Below are positions 39,601 to 54,600 of a stretch of DNA of 64,000 nucleotides, piece after piece; the first letter of the stretch is position 1; every line of letters begins with the position of its first letter. Source of the stretch: Lineus longissimus (lineage: Eukaryota > Nemertea > Pilidiophora > Heteronemertea > Lineidae); contig NC_088309.1 in the NCBI RefSeq assembly GCF_910592395.1, forward strand, positions 26,848,599 through 26,912,598, read 5' to 3'. Both the position numbers and the translations under genes were made by a program. Below the pieces are notes generated by a model that made no database searches, had not been told where the DNA came from, and saw nothing but the letters and a program-made list of their open reading frames with translations.

Positions 39601-42600
39601 TTGCGAAAAATGCATGATTACTTCACATTTAATCACTCAAGATATGTGTCTTCAGTTTCCATATCACCCCTAATAGCGTGCGTAAGATGAGTGATCTTAA
39701 TCTGAGAGGAAATATAAAGTTACCAGCAGAATCAATGTGGATGTGCGGGGTTTCCATGATGGTGTAATTACAGATAGGTAGGAGACGAGGGATTAAAATC
39801 CTTTCAAACTTAATATCTCAATCTCGTTCATGCTTAACGACAGCCTCCTCTGGAACACTCCATAGACATGATGGTGCATGATAGGTGTGTTAGACTGTCT
39901 GATATGAATAGGGGTATACAAAACCATTGGTTAAGTTAAATACGATTTAGTTGCATCAGATAGTTACACATACATTTACACCTTTTATGACACTGACACC
40001 ACATCCAAACACTGCACTCAAAGACATTTCTATAGTTACATTTCAACCAATGTAAAAGAGCACCTCTATCATGTAACTAACTGAATATTCAAAACCCCAG
40101 CTTGTGGCAATGTACCTCTGGGGCTGAATTTACATAGAAGTCCAATTGTCACATGTTGTACACACAGAAAGGCTTTGTGCCCATGATTTACCAGTAAACA
40201 AAAGAATGAACAAGTCACTTCCATAGAGTAGGCATTGATGTGCCCCTTTAAAAACTCTTTGTTTATCAGTGAATCATAACATGTCAACCTTGAATGTGAT
40301 TTCTATGTAATTTGGCCTAACAGTGCATGTAGAAAAGGCAGGCTAAAGTGATTTGTGCACGTGGAACCATGGAAAGCACTGTCATCTCTAAAAGCAAGTT
40401 ACCACAACCAATAAGGCTGAAAACACTATCAAGACATTGAGGAAAGTATCCAAATGTGACTGAGCGGTTTGGAGTTTTATTGAATGAGTTTACATTGCCT
40501 ACCTCTGAATCCCTCATCTGTATATGTTCTCTCATGTAATCATCACCAGGGAACATATTCAAATCTTCTTCGGTATAAAACTGACGAGGTGAATACTGGA
40601 AAACATAAATAAAAGGAATGTCAAAATATGTTATTTTTCTCTCATTTTTACTTACATTACCACATAAGGAGACAAGGCTCCACTGAGCAATAGAACCAAT
40701 ACTTGCTTTGGTTAAAAGAAACTGACTGAATCCTCAACTCGAGGCACCATCACCTTAGTCCAGTGACAATGTTGGTCTTACTGGTCACTCTTTTGACATG
40801 ACAGTACCTGTTTGGCAACTGAAAGAAATACTAGGAACATATCAGGGCATGTGCTCACCAATCGTTCCTGTACACTCCTGAAGTTCACATCCTGGAAGTA
40901 GGCCATTCTCTGCAGGGCGTTAGCATTCGTAATTCTAAAAGCAGGGTCCTTCATCAGCAGCTGCAGAGAGAAGAGCAAGCAACCGTCAACACAAACAAGG
41001 ACAAATAGAAAGAAGACCTGAGTCGATGCAGGCTTCAACAGTATGAAAGTAACTATGACTGTATTCAGAGATAACAGCTCAACAATACAGCATCCAACAA
41101 ACATGTTGTCAGCTTCATCACCAATATCATTTGCATCTTGTGACAACTTCAGGAAGGTTCTCTAAAATCTCCTACAGTAATTCGTCTTGAGATGTTCGCA
41201 CCAAAGTGAGAGACTGAACAATTCCCATTTTATTCTTTGACGGAACTTACTTTCTCTAGCACAGCTCTTGTGTCCCAGTGGAGATATTCTGGTATGTCGT
41301 AGTCACACTGTTTCATGCGGTCAGCCATGTCTTTATGGTTTCGCGCACCACCCACTGGGTACTAAAACAAGATGAGAGACATAAAGTAGATTAACCAAAG
41401 ACATAAACTGTTACTTAGTAGAGGATGGAAAGACTGTAATTGTAACAAAGACATCTAGGATGAAAGTTTCTTGAATGTTTTGTGACTTGGGTCTTGAGTG
41501 GTGTTCAACCTACCTCTCCAGTGAGCAATGCATACATGAGGATCCCTAATGACCACCAATCACACGAGTGGGCGTACGGCTGTAAGGACAGGATCTCAGG
41601 AGCTGAAAAACAACAAGAAAATGTCAACAGATTTCAAAGTTACAAATCATCTCCTCAAGAACTTTTACATCATTCCAGTAAAAATATACACGGATACCGT
41701 ATTGCTTACCTATTCACAACAAGATTTTGGACAAAGTGCTAATCCCCCCCCCCCGCGCCTTATAAGCAAAGCATGATTGAGAGGCAATTATCTCTAGTCC
41801 ACTTACCTATATATTGTAGCGTACCACATATCGTTCTTGTCCTGTTCCCCTTTGACAACCACTTAGCAAGGCCAAAATCGATCACTTGGAGATGACCTGC
41901 AACGAGCAAGACAGAAATGGCATTTGACTTTATCGCCGGAAAAATTGGCAATCAGGCCCATCATGGAAAGTGTAAATCATGACTACTATTCATGATGAAA
42001 TTGGCAACCATCAATATTCGATTGCCCACAGAAAAGTAAATTTTGGCAATATCCCAAAACTCAACAACGGAAGATAAGCGCTACCATGGTAATGGATTCA
42101 ACTCAAATATGTCAATAAAAGCAACTGATCCATTCTGCCAGCATTGGTGGTGACCAGGAACTAGCAACCAGATCAATTTGATCAGTGATTCATGAGCAGA
42201 GATTAACAAAATAAAACATTGACACCCACGTTACAAAATAAAGCACGGTAGATAAAGATTAATTGATAGCAACAAATTGATTGATAATGACAGTGGAACC
42301 TCGATACAACATAACCCGTTGGGACCAAGAAATTGTTTAACCATTTCCAAAGTTCACTGTATCTATGGTAAATGTCAAACGGGACTATAGGAAAACAGTG
42401 TACTATAACTATGTATTCATGCAATGATAATTGATTCATTTTGAGAGTCAAATTTTTTCTTCAAAACTTGGCCAGTACTCAATTCATTCTGAGGACTCAT
42501 AGGACTCATCAGTCACTCCACATCGCACAGAGCTAGACATTCTTGAACAGGATCAAATTTCATGGCAACCACTTTTTCCAGACCCTGGCAAGATCAATCA

Positions 42601-45600
42601 GTGCTTGAGGTTCACAAGCCGTACTGATTTGGCTTCTTTCAAACATACCTCATTTCCGCTGAAATTAGTCGAGCATTCAACTCGCATGTTACACTTTACC
42701 CAAAATGTTTGATCCTCCAAAACCAATTGGAAAAGTTCCAATCCTGGTTTTCAAATCAGACGAAAAAGCACAGCTAATTTTCTTCTAGAAGTGCTTCTTC
42801 AATTTAATGATGTGTGCCACTTATCTATTTATCCTTATCAAACCAACCACAAAGAAGTCCATTTGGTTCGTAATTGAATTAGTGCTAAATGCGATGTGGA
42901 TGGGGAGGCAATTTCACCCGTGGGACATTTACCATCAACTGCTGATAAATGAACCATTTTGACTTGCGGCTGGAACCGAGTCGCGCTTGTTGGCATGACA
43001 CGCTCTTCTGAGTATAAATATAAGTGTCAGTTCAGATAAGTAATAAAAGTAAGACATTTATAAATTGGGAAAAAAATTGCCCATTTGCCAGCGCTGGTTT
43101 TGCCAAAGAGGATGGAAATTAGGCTTCTTCCATCCATTTTTTAGGTAATAAAACTTTTGATATCAGCAATTTTGAAATAGATGTGCGTTTAGAAGACCAG
43201 TAACAGTAAGACAGATACTCTTGAATGCATGTCAGGAATTGGCCAACTAAAGCTACTTCATTCAGAATTTAATCATCCACAAGAACAAGCCCAATTAGGC
43301 AATTAGACTCGAGCTTGTGCATGTTAGCCGAGATAAAGTCAGACAGAGGTACATCATCAATAACGATTCCATTCGACAACAACTTACAAGTAGAAATATC
43401 TTTTAAATTGGAGTTTTAAGTTTTTCACTTGGATTCTTGTATTGAACAGTATTGATGATACAAAGACAGATTTTTATCACTGCAACCTGCAACCTATATT
43501 GCTGCAATGAGCACTGCGACTACTCGTCTGCAAGTAAGACTGTTTGATATTTATCACAGGTTGCAGATGTGATCGATTATTGTCACAGGCACCTGAGAAT
43601 ACCACAAGAATTTTGTCACAAGTGATACTTATCGCAGGTTAATACTGCAACGAAAAATCTCTTAGCGACCTGGATTAATCAACATTCTATCTCTTTTTCA
43701 GTTTGAAAAAAACTCTTTTAATTCAACTCTTTTTACCTTGAACTTCAAGTCACGTTTAATGGCTTCTTGAAAGCCAATCTTTTTGATTTATGGTCAATTC
43801 TCCCAGTTTAATGTGAGCACCACTTTAAAGTTTAATTTGAATTCTTTCAAAAAACCACTTTATCATCCTTCTTTTAAATTGGTTCCAAAAACCAAACTCG
43901 AAGCTTGTGATGATCTCCGGTACCTAAGACCTAAACAACACAGATCATCATACTGATTTTATGACCAGCATGCCCAAACATTGCCAATCTTCAGAAAAAA
44001 ACACTCCTTCACAATACTGCTATCTCGAGGTAATCTTGCTGAGTGGCAAACGGATGCCTGCAGCATACAAATTAGCAAACACATATTTGCAAATGGAGGT
44101 TTCCACAAATAAAGCAGGCTCTCAGGAAAATGAAATTCAGGTTTCAATTTCAATTTCAATTAAATCATGCATTATTGAGATTTTGAAGAAGGGTGATGTG
44201 GGATGGGCGAAAGAAGAGGTTCCTAGTCATAACAAATAACTTGTCAACCAGATTTAATGAAAATCAAACAAATACTCACATGCCACCTGCACAGTTAATT
44301 AAATTTGATTTTCAATGATATTTTCAAGTGTAAGCTTACGTCGTATCCATAATTTAACAGAACTAAAATTAACTGATGACTCACCTTCCTCATCTAGCAA
44401 GATATTCTCCATCTGAAATGACAGAAATATAAGAAAATAAACACAGAGACTCCAAAAACTACAATGGAAAGACACATTTCTTTTTGTTTTCTGCTGTAAC
44501 ACTTTAAATGCTGCCTGCCAAGGAACACTTGCAACTCCATTAGCGATTCTAAAGTAGTCCAACAAAAACACTATTTCTGGATGAGTAACATCATATCTGA
44601 ACACGTTAAGACTAGTGACAAAACCCAAGAGTAATGGAGATGATCCAAATGACTAAACCTGTTGCACCGAGATTCATCTCTTTGTTGCCATGAATCTTGA
44701 CGGAAACCAAACTGCTTTGCTAAGTGTATTCCTCCATCAGCCATCAAAGTTCTTCAACGACAAGAGAGTCAATAGCAAGAAACAGAACAATATGACAATG
44801 GGCCCAGAATTGCCACTTGCAAGACGACATATTTACATAAAGGAAATCAATTGGATGACAATAAGATGCTTTTGGCAGTGAAAGTCAAGACGGAAAGAGG
44901 TAATGACACATCGTAGAGGCAGAAGCTGGGGGATATTGACCATCCATCTTAAACGTGTCCACAAGCTGCAACACAAACAATGAGTAGTTGCAGAAGTTAT
45001 TCTTGTAAAGGTTCTTCAATTAGGAAAGTTTGGAACGTGTCCATAGCAACGATGTCACCAAAGCAGAATGACATGGAAAATCTCTCAGTGACGTTAGATC
45101 TCACTTTCAAGAGCTTTCTGTACACATCGTGACCATTTCTTCAAGAATTCCACACAGACCAGCAAGCAAACATTAACATGATGATGATGAGTACATGGGG
45201 CCGACTTCTTCTTTCTTCACGGCTGCTGTTAGTGTGCTGGGGGCTTTCATCATCAGGCTAACAAATGCCGCAAAAACACTTCTTCGTCACTCAATTGGGT
45301 TTGCTCATTCAGAGCAACCATCTTGAATGAAATATTGATGAGGGTCAGTCCCATTCCTGGACAGAAGCAGATGACACTCAACCAACACTCAACTGAGCTA
45401 AGATAATCAAATGCCAATACTAGAGAAGGCTGTTACAATACATGAGAGACAATTTTCTGGTAAATGGACACATTCCAATGATGTGATGATTTCTGAGAGA
45501 AAATACAGAGGCTGAAGGTAACTGAAGCTGTGGGGATAATCAGACCAACCTTGGAGTACTGTCAACATCCTCTTTACCACAGTTATCATATTTACCATCA

Positions 45601-48600
45601 ACTCTAAGCAGAACTCAATAGCTGAGATAGTATAAGACATGGTACAATAACAATGGATGCATTAGCTTATTAATCCCAGAAATAGCCTCATTTCGTTGGA
45701 CTAGCTCTGTTGGCCAGGCATTCATTTCATGCTGTGACTGTGAATAATGGAGAAGTTGATACCAATACCGGAGACAGCATTAGCCTGCTGCATTAAACAT
45801 TTTTTAAGCACAAGAGTAGTTTTTGCAGAGAAAGCTTGAAAGGTTATCAATGAACTAACATTAAGATTTGTTAATGGAATACCAGTATTATTCTTTATCC
45901 TGTGCATTCCTTTCAAAAGCTTTGCCAATCTCGCAAGGCCCTTTTTTTCACCAAAACTAATGAATTAGCAAACTTAAGATCCCTGGACGGGATTTTCTCG
46001 GTATCACAAGAAGTGACTGTCAAAAGATTACGTATAACATCAAAACAACACTGACAATTCTGATATTAGACTTCTACTCCCTTGAAGGTTTACTTTGACA
46101 TGCATCAGTGCTCCAAGGGTTAAGCAAAGCCAACAAGTGAACTAGTACAACTGTAGTAAGCTCTGCCAACGATCAGGAAAGGTAAATTGCCAATTAGAGA
46201 AAATGGCCAAGCTTGATGGCAGTTTCTCTTGAACAGCAAAAACATCAACGTCAGGAACCGTTCAATCATCGGTGGTAAATTGATGCAATAAACAGAAATA
46301 CGGCACAGGTTTACGTTGGGCCAAATGACCAAGGTGAAACAGGAAATCGAGATGTTCTTTTGCCGAGACTTGAAATACCAGTATTAAGGCAGACTTTCTG
46401 TAAAAGCAGTTTGCCATTAGTATTTCTGTCAAAGTCTCAAAGGGAACCCAAATCACATTTTTAGGGGAAATGGTCTTACAGCAATAAAAACAGCCCTTCC
46501 CACTTCCTATAATTTGAGGCCGACATTCCATTTGGAAAGTTTTAGCGCAAATGAAACCAGCTTGGTACAATCAGTCATTGTGCTAAGTCATTGGTGGCCT
46601 ATTCAGCACCTCATGGCGTTTTTATGGATGGTAAATCACCACTAAAATATCAAGAAGCACCAGACTCTTATAAGAATTCTGTCCACATAGAAAACAGGGT
46701 GTGCATTGAAGCACATTGTTATGATAAGCTAATGATGATCTTGAATCAGAACGTGTCCTGAATGCAAGAGTCTGAATTAACAAAGCTGGAATCGGAAATA
46801 TCAATTTTTCTGCCGCAGGTCAAATAAACATCAATATTTATTTCAATCATGATTCAAACGAAAGTAACTGATATCCCAAAGGCTTGTCACATCACATGGT
46901 CAGAGTGACTGGCTCTGTACCAGGTTTTACCCTTTCAAGTGTTCTTCACTGATCTTGAAGTTAAATCAACCAACTACAACATCTCAAGCTCTAGCAGATC
47001 TCCAATGACCTGCAACTAAGTCAATTTTACATCACTCCCTTTGACAAGCAGATAAACTATTCCCCAGCCAACCTCCTGCTCCTGCTTGGAAGCTTTTTTA
47101 ATGGAACCGGCAATAATTCATGGATGACAACAAATCGTGCCTTGATTTGATGATCAGTGAAATGTAAAGCTTTTAAAAGGACATCTGAAAAATCTAACCT
47201 AAAGGAAATGGAATTTAGTTTAAATGAAAGTTTTCAGATCAAAGATGAACCCATACACAAACATCAGTCGTCAATCCCTCGTGGGGAATATCATATCTTA
47301 TACCGGTAATCAAATTTCATCTCCAAAATAAAGTAGGGATGTTTTATTAGATCTTTTGAGCAGGTCCAAGATTGTCAAATGAAGCGATCGATGAAGCCCT
47401 TCTATGATGTTGGAATTGCCCAAGGCCAAGACCAAGATGAAAAGGTCGTTGTAATTTTAAGAAGGTCTGGTGAACTCTTGAGCCAAGAGCCTGCAGCGCA
47501 TGGAGATACTGGTATTGAACAAGGGGCAATGACTATTCTTGATCAACAGGACCAGGACGCGGAAGAAAATCGAATCAAATGAACTGAGGACACACCTGAA
47601 ACAAGACTCTGTTTATAACAAAATATATGTATTTATTGGAGCATAGAAAGAGAAGCAACTATCTGATGATCTGATACGGATCTTATGAAATACATTGGCA
47701 ATGAATGTCAAGCATTGGAATTTGAAATAACAGTATCTGAACTCCTTTTTTCCTCAGTAGAGTAACCTCATCCGATTTAATAGCAGAACCAATATAATCA
47801 AAGTGCGAAGAACTATTCTGATTTGCTATAAGGGTTTCAACACAAGAGGTTAACCAAACCAACATGATAGAAATTGTTATGGAACTAACGCAAAACAGAT
47901 ACCCCCGAGGGCGAGGTTGGAAGATGTTTAAGAATCTCTCAGCATTCTGAGGATAGCCTTGTCCATTGTGGTTGGCTGAGTACCAACAATCCTTTCCATT
48001 CCAGGCGTTTCCAAGGAATCGGTTCATCACATGGTATTTTCATATTTTCAGTGAAAGCAATAGAGAAGTTTAGAGTTCACTTGTGGCGAGTTATACCATA
48101 AAATAGTCTAGCCATTTTACTGCCAACAAGTTCTAATGAGTTTGAAGACTTGACTTACCTTTATATCTCTATATACAACACCAGAAGTGTGGAGGTAATC
48201 TGGAAAAGAGAAGATAACAAGGCATGAAAACTCTTGATTTCAAGTGCCAATGTAGAATATGACATTTAGATATGATTGGAACACTTCCTTGTGGTAGCTT
48301 CACTTATTGTTTGAGATATGGAGCAGTAGCCAGGGCCAAGATGCATAATTGACCTAAACTAATCAACTGCCACACAACCACAGCAAGCTCTCAGTATTCG
48401 TCTCAATGGGCAATTCCTTCTCAAACTTTTTTAAGTAAAAAGAGCCAAAAATATTTCTGCTCGCAGTAGCTCTCAACTATGCATTTGGTGAAATCTGGCA
48501 AACTTACTTCAATGACACCCTGTAGTGTACATAAAGTTCACTTCAGGGAGTATGGCAATTGAATCAAATAAAAGATAAAGTTTTCTTGTTTCTTTCTGAA

Positions 48601-51600
48601 ACTCAAGTTGAGCGTTTGAAACATGAAATATGAATGAATGAAAAGTGCAACCAGCAGTGATGCTGTGAGAAGAGAACTTCGCACAAAAAGCAGCTAAGAG
48701 TACGTTTTCATTATCCGCACTTCCCACGGATTCCAAAATTGCATCCAAGAGCAATAATCTTAAGGCATTGTTTCATCCAAAGCATGCACTTTACGAAAGT
48801 ACACATGAACTCAGCATCATACCAGAGCTTCATGAGGAGGGCGGAAGAACAAGAAACGACTAAGAGAAATCCACCCGGAAAAGTTGCAGATGAAAGACTT
48901 CCAATTGGCAATTGGCATTCCATAATGGTTCTTTCTATATCCTGAGAATGATTTGGAGAACCAGATGGTGCATAATTGATGGTACTGAGGGACAAGAGCA
49001 CTTTGGGACACCAACGCCATCACCAGTGGTGTGAGGTGGATACATAATAGACCGGAAAGCTTTATACTGCTGCCACCAAGGACAAGGAATACGTGGGCTG
49101 GTGGCCATCCTTCATCATGAAGATGCTGGCAAGACCACACTGTTGAGCTTAGAGTACACGGATCATAATAAAGTTGTTGTTGTGGCTGATGGTGTCAGAG
49201 TCAGTACAGACCACCTTTCTTGTGATGATGATTTTAAGCCAACTTTAACTCAAAGATGAAGATTGAGAGCACATCATGACCACAAAGATAAATCATATAC
49301 GTGTAACTCTCATGACAGTCATGACATATCATGGATGGAAAAATAGCCACAGTAAGTGACACACAACCCATTCCACATGCCGCACTCGTAATAACGTTCC
49401 ACAAAACAAGTTCCTCACAAGTACCGCCAAGTGCTCTCATCAACTTAATTAAACTAATGACAACATCGCGTCTCTAAAAGCCCTGCTATATGAATTCACC
49501 ATCAGAAGCACTTGAGAATATCTTGCGATATCAATTCTGCCGGAAACCTCTATCAAGCCGGAAACAACTTGATCACAATCAAAAAATAAGGTTGGAATCA
49601 TTTCAAGTTCAACAGAAATGCTCAGTATTTCAAGGAAAGAACTTTCAGGAATTGGACGTTTCTTTTGGTAATCAGTAAATTGACGCAATAAAAGAATTCT
49701 GTACAAACTGAAGTAAAAAGTCTATAAAACTGGTATTGTCTCGAAATCTTTCTATGGTGAAAGATATCACATCGAAAATGGTTTCTGGAAAGCAATCAAT
49801 GAGAGAGGCCTGGGTCAATGTTGACATTCCCACCTTATCAATCGATCAATAGAGGATGGCCAGTTGGTTTTCATCCAGTATTGCAGGTTCAATAAACAAT
49901 TGAAAACAGTAGACATAATCAAGGAGAAAGTAGCTGCCATTATTTCAGTGCAGTCTTGATCTCAACCTAAGGCCTGACAAAGCAGGAACCAGATTGGGGA
50001 TTGGGGAACGATTTAATGTTATTGTTATCGAGGCAGGCAATCAGCGACGAATTACAGTTGTCTTGTGCCCTTATCAACAAGACAAGGTACCTCATTACAC
50101 AGCAGTGGCATCGGTCTCAGGCAAAGCCATACAAATCAAATTGGTCCAATATCAGATTGGTTAGACATCAAAGAAGCAGATTGACCCTACAGGCACAATG
50201 TTCTGATATAAGTGATTGCTTTGACCAGTGCCTTCACACAAATTTTGGTTCGTTAGGTAGAGCTGTCAATTCGTTTTATCCTGGCCTTCCTCAGGAGGGA
50301 ATGTGGAAACCCTGAGGTTTGCACTCGGGATGAAAAGTAGACTTACCTAAAACCAAAGCCATCTCAGCCACATAGAGCTTGACTAGTCTCTCTGAAAATG
50401 CACCATGGTATTTCCATAACGTGAACAATTCTCCATTTGGGATGTAGTCTGATACTGAAATGACAAGAGGGGAGACATGGGTCAGAACATAAAATAGAAG
50501 CTGTAAAACGAGGAAATGGGTGATCATACTGCAGTTTGAACAGGTCCTCTTCATCAAGGATTTGGTAGGTTAAGCAAGGGTATCGGCAAATGCTCTTTCA
50601 TCTTCCTCCTTTCTGAAGTGTTAAGGCATAACTGTATGGTCAATTACAGGACACAGAAGGTGAACAAAGTAAGTCGCAGCTTTTTCCACACTGAACATGT
50701 TCTATTTCTTGTCAGCGCATGGAAGCTAAAGCTCATAAACAAATGTGAAGGCCTCGGTGAAGAGACATGTACTGTTAAGTGTCTTGCTCAAGGACACTGA
50801 GGCTGAACAGTCATGACAGTGGTGCATCGTCCTGCTGACATCGTCAAACTTGCGAGTCAGCCAGGCAGCCTACCATCACTGATCTCCTCTCTGTGAGGTA
50901 AGTGATGATTCATCACATTGATGACCGCGTAATCCTTTTCAATCATTACCAATCTTTCACAAAGAATAACACGCCATTCTGTTTCCTCCATCAGGGTAAT
51001 CAAATCAGCCCATTGACCCTATTAGTTTTAGTGGCAACCAAATCAGGCAAGATCAGACAGGGAATGGGCCATACTGGTGGACAATATACCATGATTGGAG
51101 ACTGAGCAGATTGCTCCTGGAGGATGTCATATCCCCCAGAGAAGAATAGGCTTCCCATCATGCTAATGTGATGATACTACTATTCAATTGTCCTCAATAT
51201 GGACTATTTTAGCATGTTTATTCACGAAATGTATGCAGTTAGCCCATCTGTCATAAAATAAATTGTTTCTGAAAAGGCACCTACATGTTGCCATTTTTTG
51301 GTTCATAGCATTTACACCGTCATTTTCACAAGCCAGCAGTACTGACTTAGACTTGAAAACATGACATACCACAACATGAAGGTGAAAGTGACATCGTAAA
51401 TCATAATAGCCTTGGAAATAAACTGCTTGTTTTTCATGTGAGGAATGACAAGTAAAAAGTGTCACATGTGAAAATGTGAACTTCAAAAAGTGCCTATAAG
51501 GTAACTTAGCATGGTGCAGCAAGCTTCTCTTCCCAGTCATCCTGCTTCTTGAGTAGAATAGGACACTCTTGCGTGACATGACATCACCAAGTGACAATTA

Positions 51601-54600
51601 GCCTATTCCCAACAAAAACTGACATCACTTTCTCATCCATTATTTAGATGATGATGTGTAGAATGAGAATCACAACTCTTGACAGACAGTGTGGAGTTAG
51701 TTCACTCACTGATCACCCCTATTTAGTCTCCTCATAATGATATTCCATCTATCATTTACATGATGGTTGGTCTAATAAAACGTGACACTGCCATGGTTTC
51801 AGTTCATCAACTGATGCTCAGAATATAGTGCTCACTGGCCAGTATTCCCCATCCAAGGTAGGATAAGCCTGAGCCACTGACTATGGTTAGGCACCAATTG
51901 GGGATAGGAGTGGACTTGTGACTTTGTCTTAGGCCAGGAAAAGAGTCCTTTGGAAGCTACTGTTCCTTTGAAAGGCGTCACAAACATTGGCACTAGGTAC
52001 AAGGAACGTCATCAAGACATTGCACACAACATAACGTCTCATAACTTACATGTAGTGTCCAGACCAAGATATAAACTCTCCATAAAAGATCCCTACCAAC
52101 CTCACTACTGCAATAGCAAGGATGATTTATGAGACAACTTTCCAAAAGCACACTCCCTTGGGGGACTCAAGGAGTGGAGCAATTATAGAAGCTATCTAAA
52201 TTATAATTAGTCTGACAATGATGCAAGCTAACGAACTGGCAATGAAGAACAAAACAAATCATTAGCCAATTAAGATTTTTTAACCCTCAGAGAAGAGTAG
52301 ACGTTTTAGGTCTTCTTTGAGTTTATGATTTAGTATAAGTTATTTGCTCAAGGTAATAAGTATCGCGTCAGTGTTGAGTGGATGAGACTGCCATGCCCCT
52401 CATTCACCTTCTAAAAATCTCAAATGTACAAAATACGACCAAATTGTCATTCCAGGCATTCAAATACATGAATACAATTTGATTGACCATAACTCGATTT
52501 CAGAAGCAACTGGGACATGTATAGTAATTGATTTTGCATAATCATATTTTACCCTCTAATCAATAAACAGGAACTTTATTGCATTTTGGTTTCTCACGAG
52601 ACCGGGAACTACCAACACTAATGTCAGGAGACTTTCAATGAAAGAATATGAAATTTGTGTCAAGATTGAATATGAACTAGGCTAGGATTGCAAAATATAT
52701 CAAAAAAATGCTTTTTATAGAGTTTCGTTGCATATTTGTGGTATAAATAGCAAAGCTTATCAGTATTATAGTCACGTATAGAAGGCAGGTGGCATTGCTG
52801 ATTATCATACATGTAGGCATGTAGCATGAAATGAAATGATTTAGCTTTCATATACCACTCAGCTTATCTTACGATACTCAAGTGAACTTGGATGAGGGAT
52901 AGATAACCAGTTGGAGGACATCACAACAAACCAGCAGCAATCAAAAGACTGCGTGGTCGCATAGCATGGGTTCTTTTGTTTGTTGTGCCTTATAAGATTT
53001 GTTATGGCGTTGAACAACCACCTCTGATGTCTATTGTAATTGGACAGGTGCCAAAATTCAATTGCCCAATCAAGTACTATGACATGTAAGTCACACCTGA
53101 GTAAAAGCTAAAATCAATAGTTTTCTGTGACTTTGCTCAGCATAAGCAGCAAAGGCATAGTCTGGATTTCATGCATACACACACAATACATGAATGACAT
53201 ATGGAAGGTGGCTGAAGGCATTTTTGTCGATGCATTATGTAATGAAGCCCAATGACAACATGAAGATTTTTATTGCAATTTTTAATCCGACAGCAGCCTC
53301 TCTCCAATCAAAATTGTCAGATAGTCATGGACATGTCCCAAGTTGCAGCAATAGAAATCACTTGTTTTCAGAATGCTTTATATTCCTTTCATACAAATGA
53401 GAACTCTGCATACATTTGAAACAAAAATTGCAAGTGAGTCAAAAATAAAAGTAACTTACCTATGTACAAAAACTTCCTGCTCTGCCAGTACCAATGAGCC
53501 TGGACAATGTAAGGATGATTGCCAAGAACACACTGAAAAACACAAATCAACATCTTGATAATTCAACATGATGCCAACTCCCTGCAAGGAATGCCTGCAA
53601 GGAAAATTCTTTTTTCACTCTTGTTTGCCATTTTAAGATTTGATATCTTTTTTGAGAAAGCCTCAAGGCCCAAAAACTTCTGGTGTGCATTTCTAGCAAC
53701 AAAATTCGTCTATGAGTATGATAACTCACTATTTTCAGTGTCTGTATGTCTGTCCCACATTCTAAAATAAAACTAAGGGAGTTGAATGAGGACATGTACA
53801 TGATATGCATGATGCACAAACATCAACTAAATTTTGATTCACATATGCTATAGTGTGATGCGACACCCCAGGGACATTATGGTTCATTATGCAAAACAGT
53901 TTCCATAACGCTTTTGTTCTGATTATTTAGGTGGAACAGGAAAATATGATTGATATTTCACACAAAATAAAATCATTGCCATCATTCACCTGGATTGCTT
54001 TAACCCTTTGAGGCAGAATTTGCTTTATAAGCAAGCAGTAGAGAATGATGAGCAAGCAAAAACAGAATTTTTGTCTTGGACTCTGCTTAGGCCTACTTCA
54101 CATTCTTGATGTAAATGCCTTTCATGATTCCTTGAAGCAAGTCCATGTTTCCGCTGCATTTTCACCAATCCAAAGTAAAGGTAATAAATTGAATTTGAAA
54201 GCATACCTGTATCGTAGCTTCATCTTTACTCTGTTTGACTGCACCCTCCACAATGACTTGAGACTTCGTCAGCACCTTAACTGCATATAACTTCTTGTCA
54301 TCTTCTCGCCGAACCTTTAGGACATTTCCAAAGGCTCCTCTGGCTATAACATCAAGAACCTGCAGGTAAAAACCAAAAGGGTCAAAATAAAAGTTGCATA
54401 AAATTCTTTTCATACAATGTGTTGTTACATGAACAATAGTCATGCATAGATTACTGCACTCTTCGAGGGGGAAGTCAGACTCAGACGCAAGTTCTGCAAT
54501 AATCAAAGCTGCAATAACTTTCGTGATGAGAAGGCAATGTTTGAGGAAACGGATTTGCCACAACGACGAAATCAATATCATGGTCTTATAATGCAATGTT

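Noticed and set aside
51184-51597. 137-residue minus-strand open frame between 50454 and 53460
   Set aside because: It lies inside an RSKR intron; composition and lack of motifs suggest chance.
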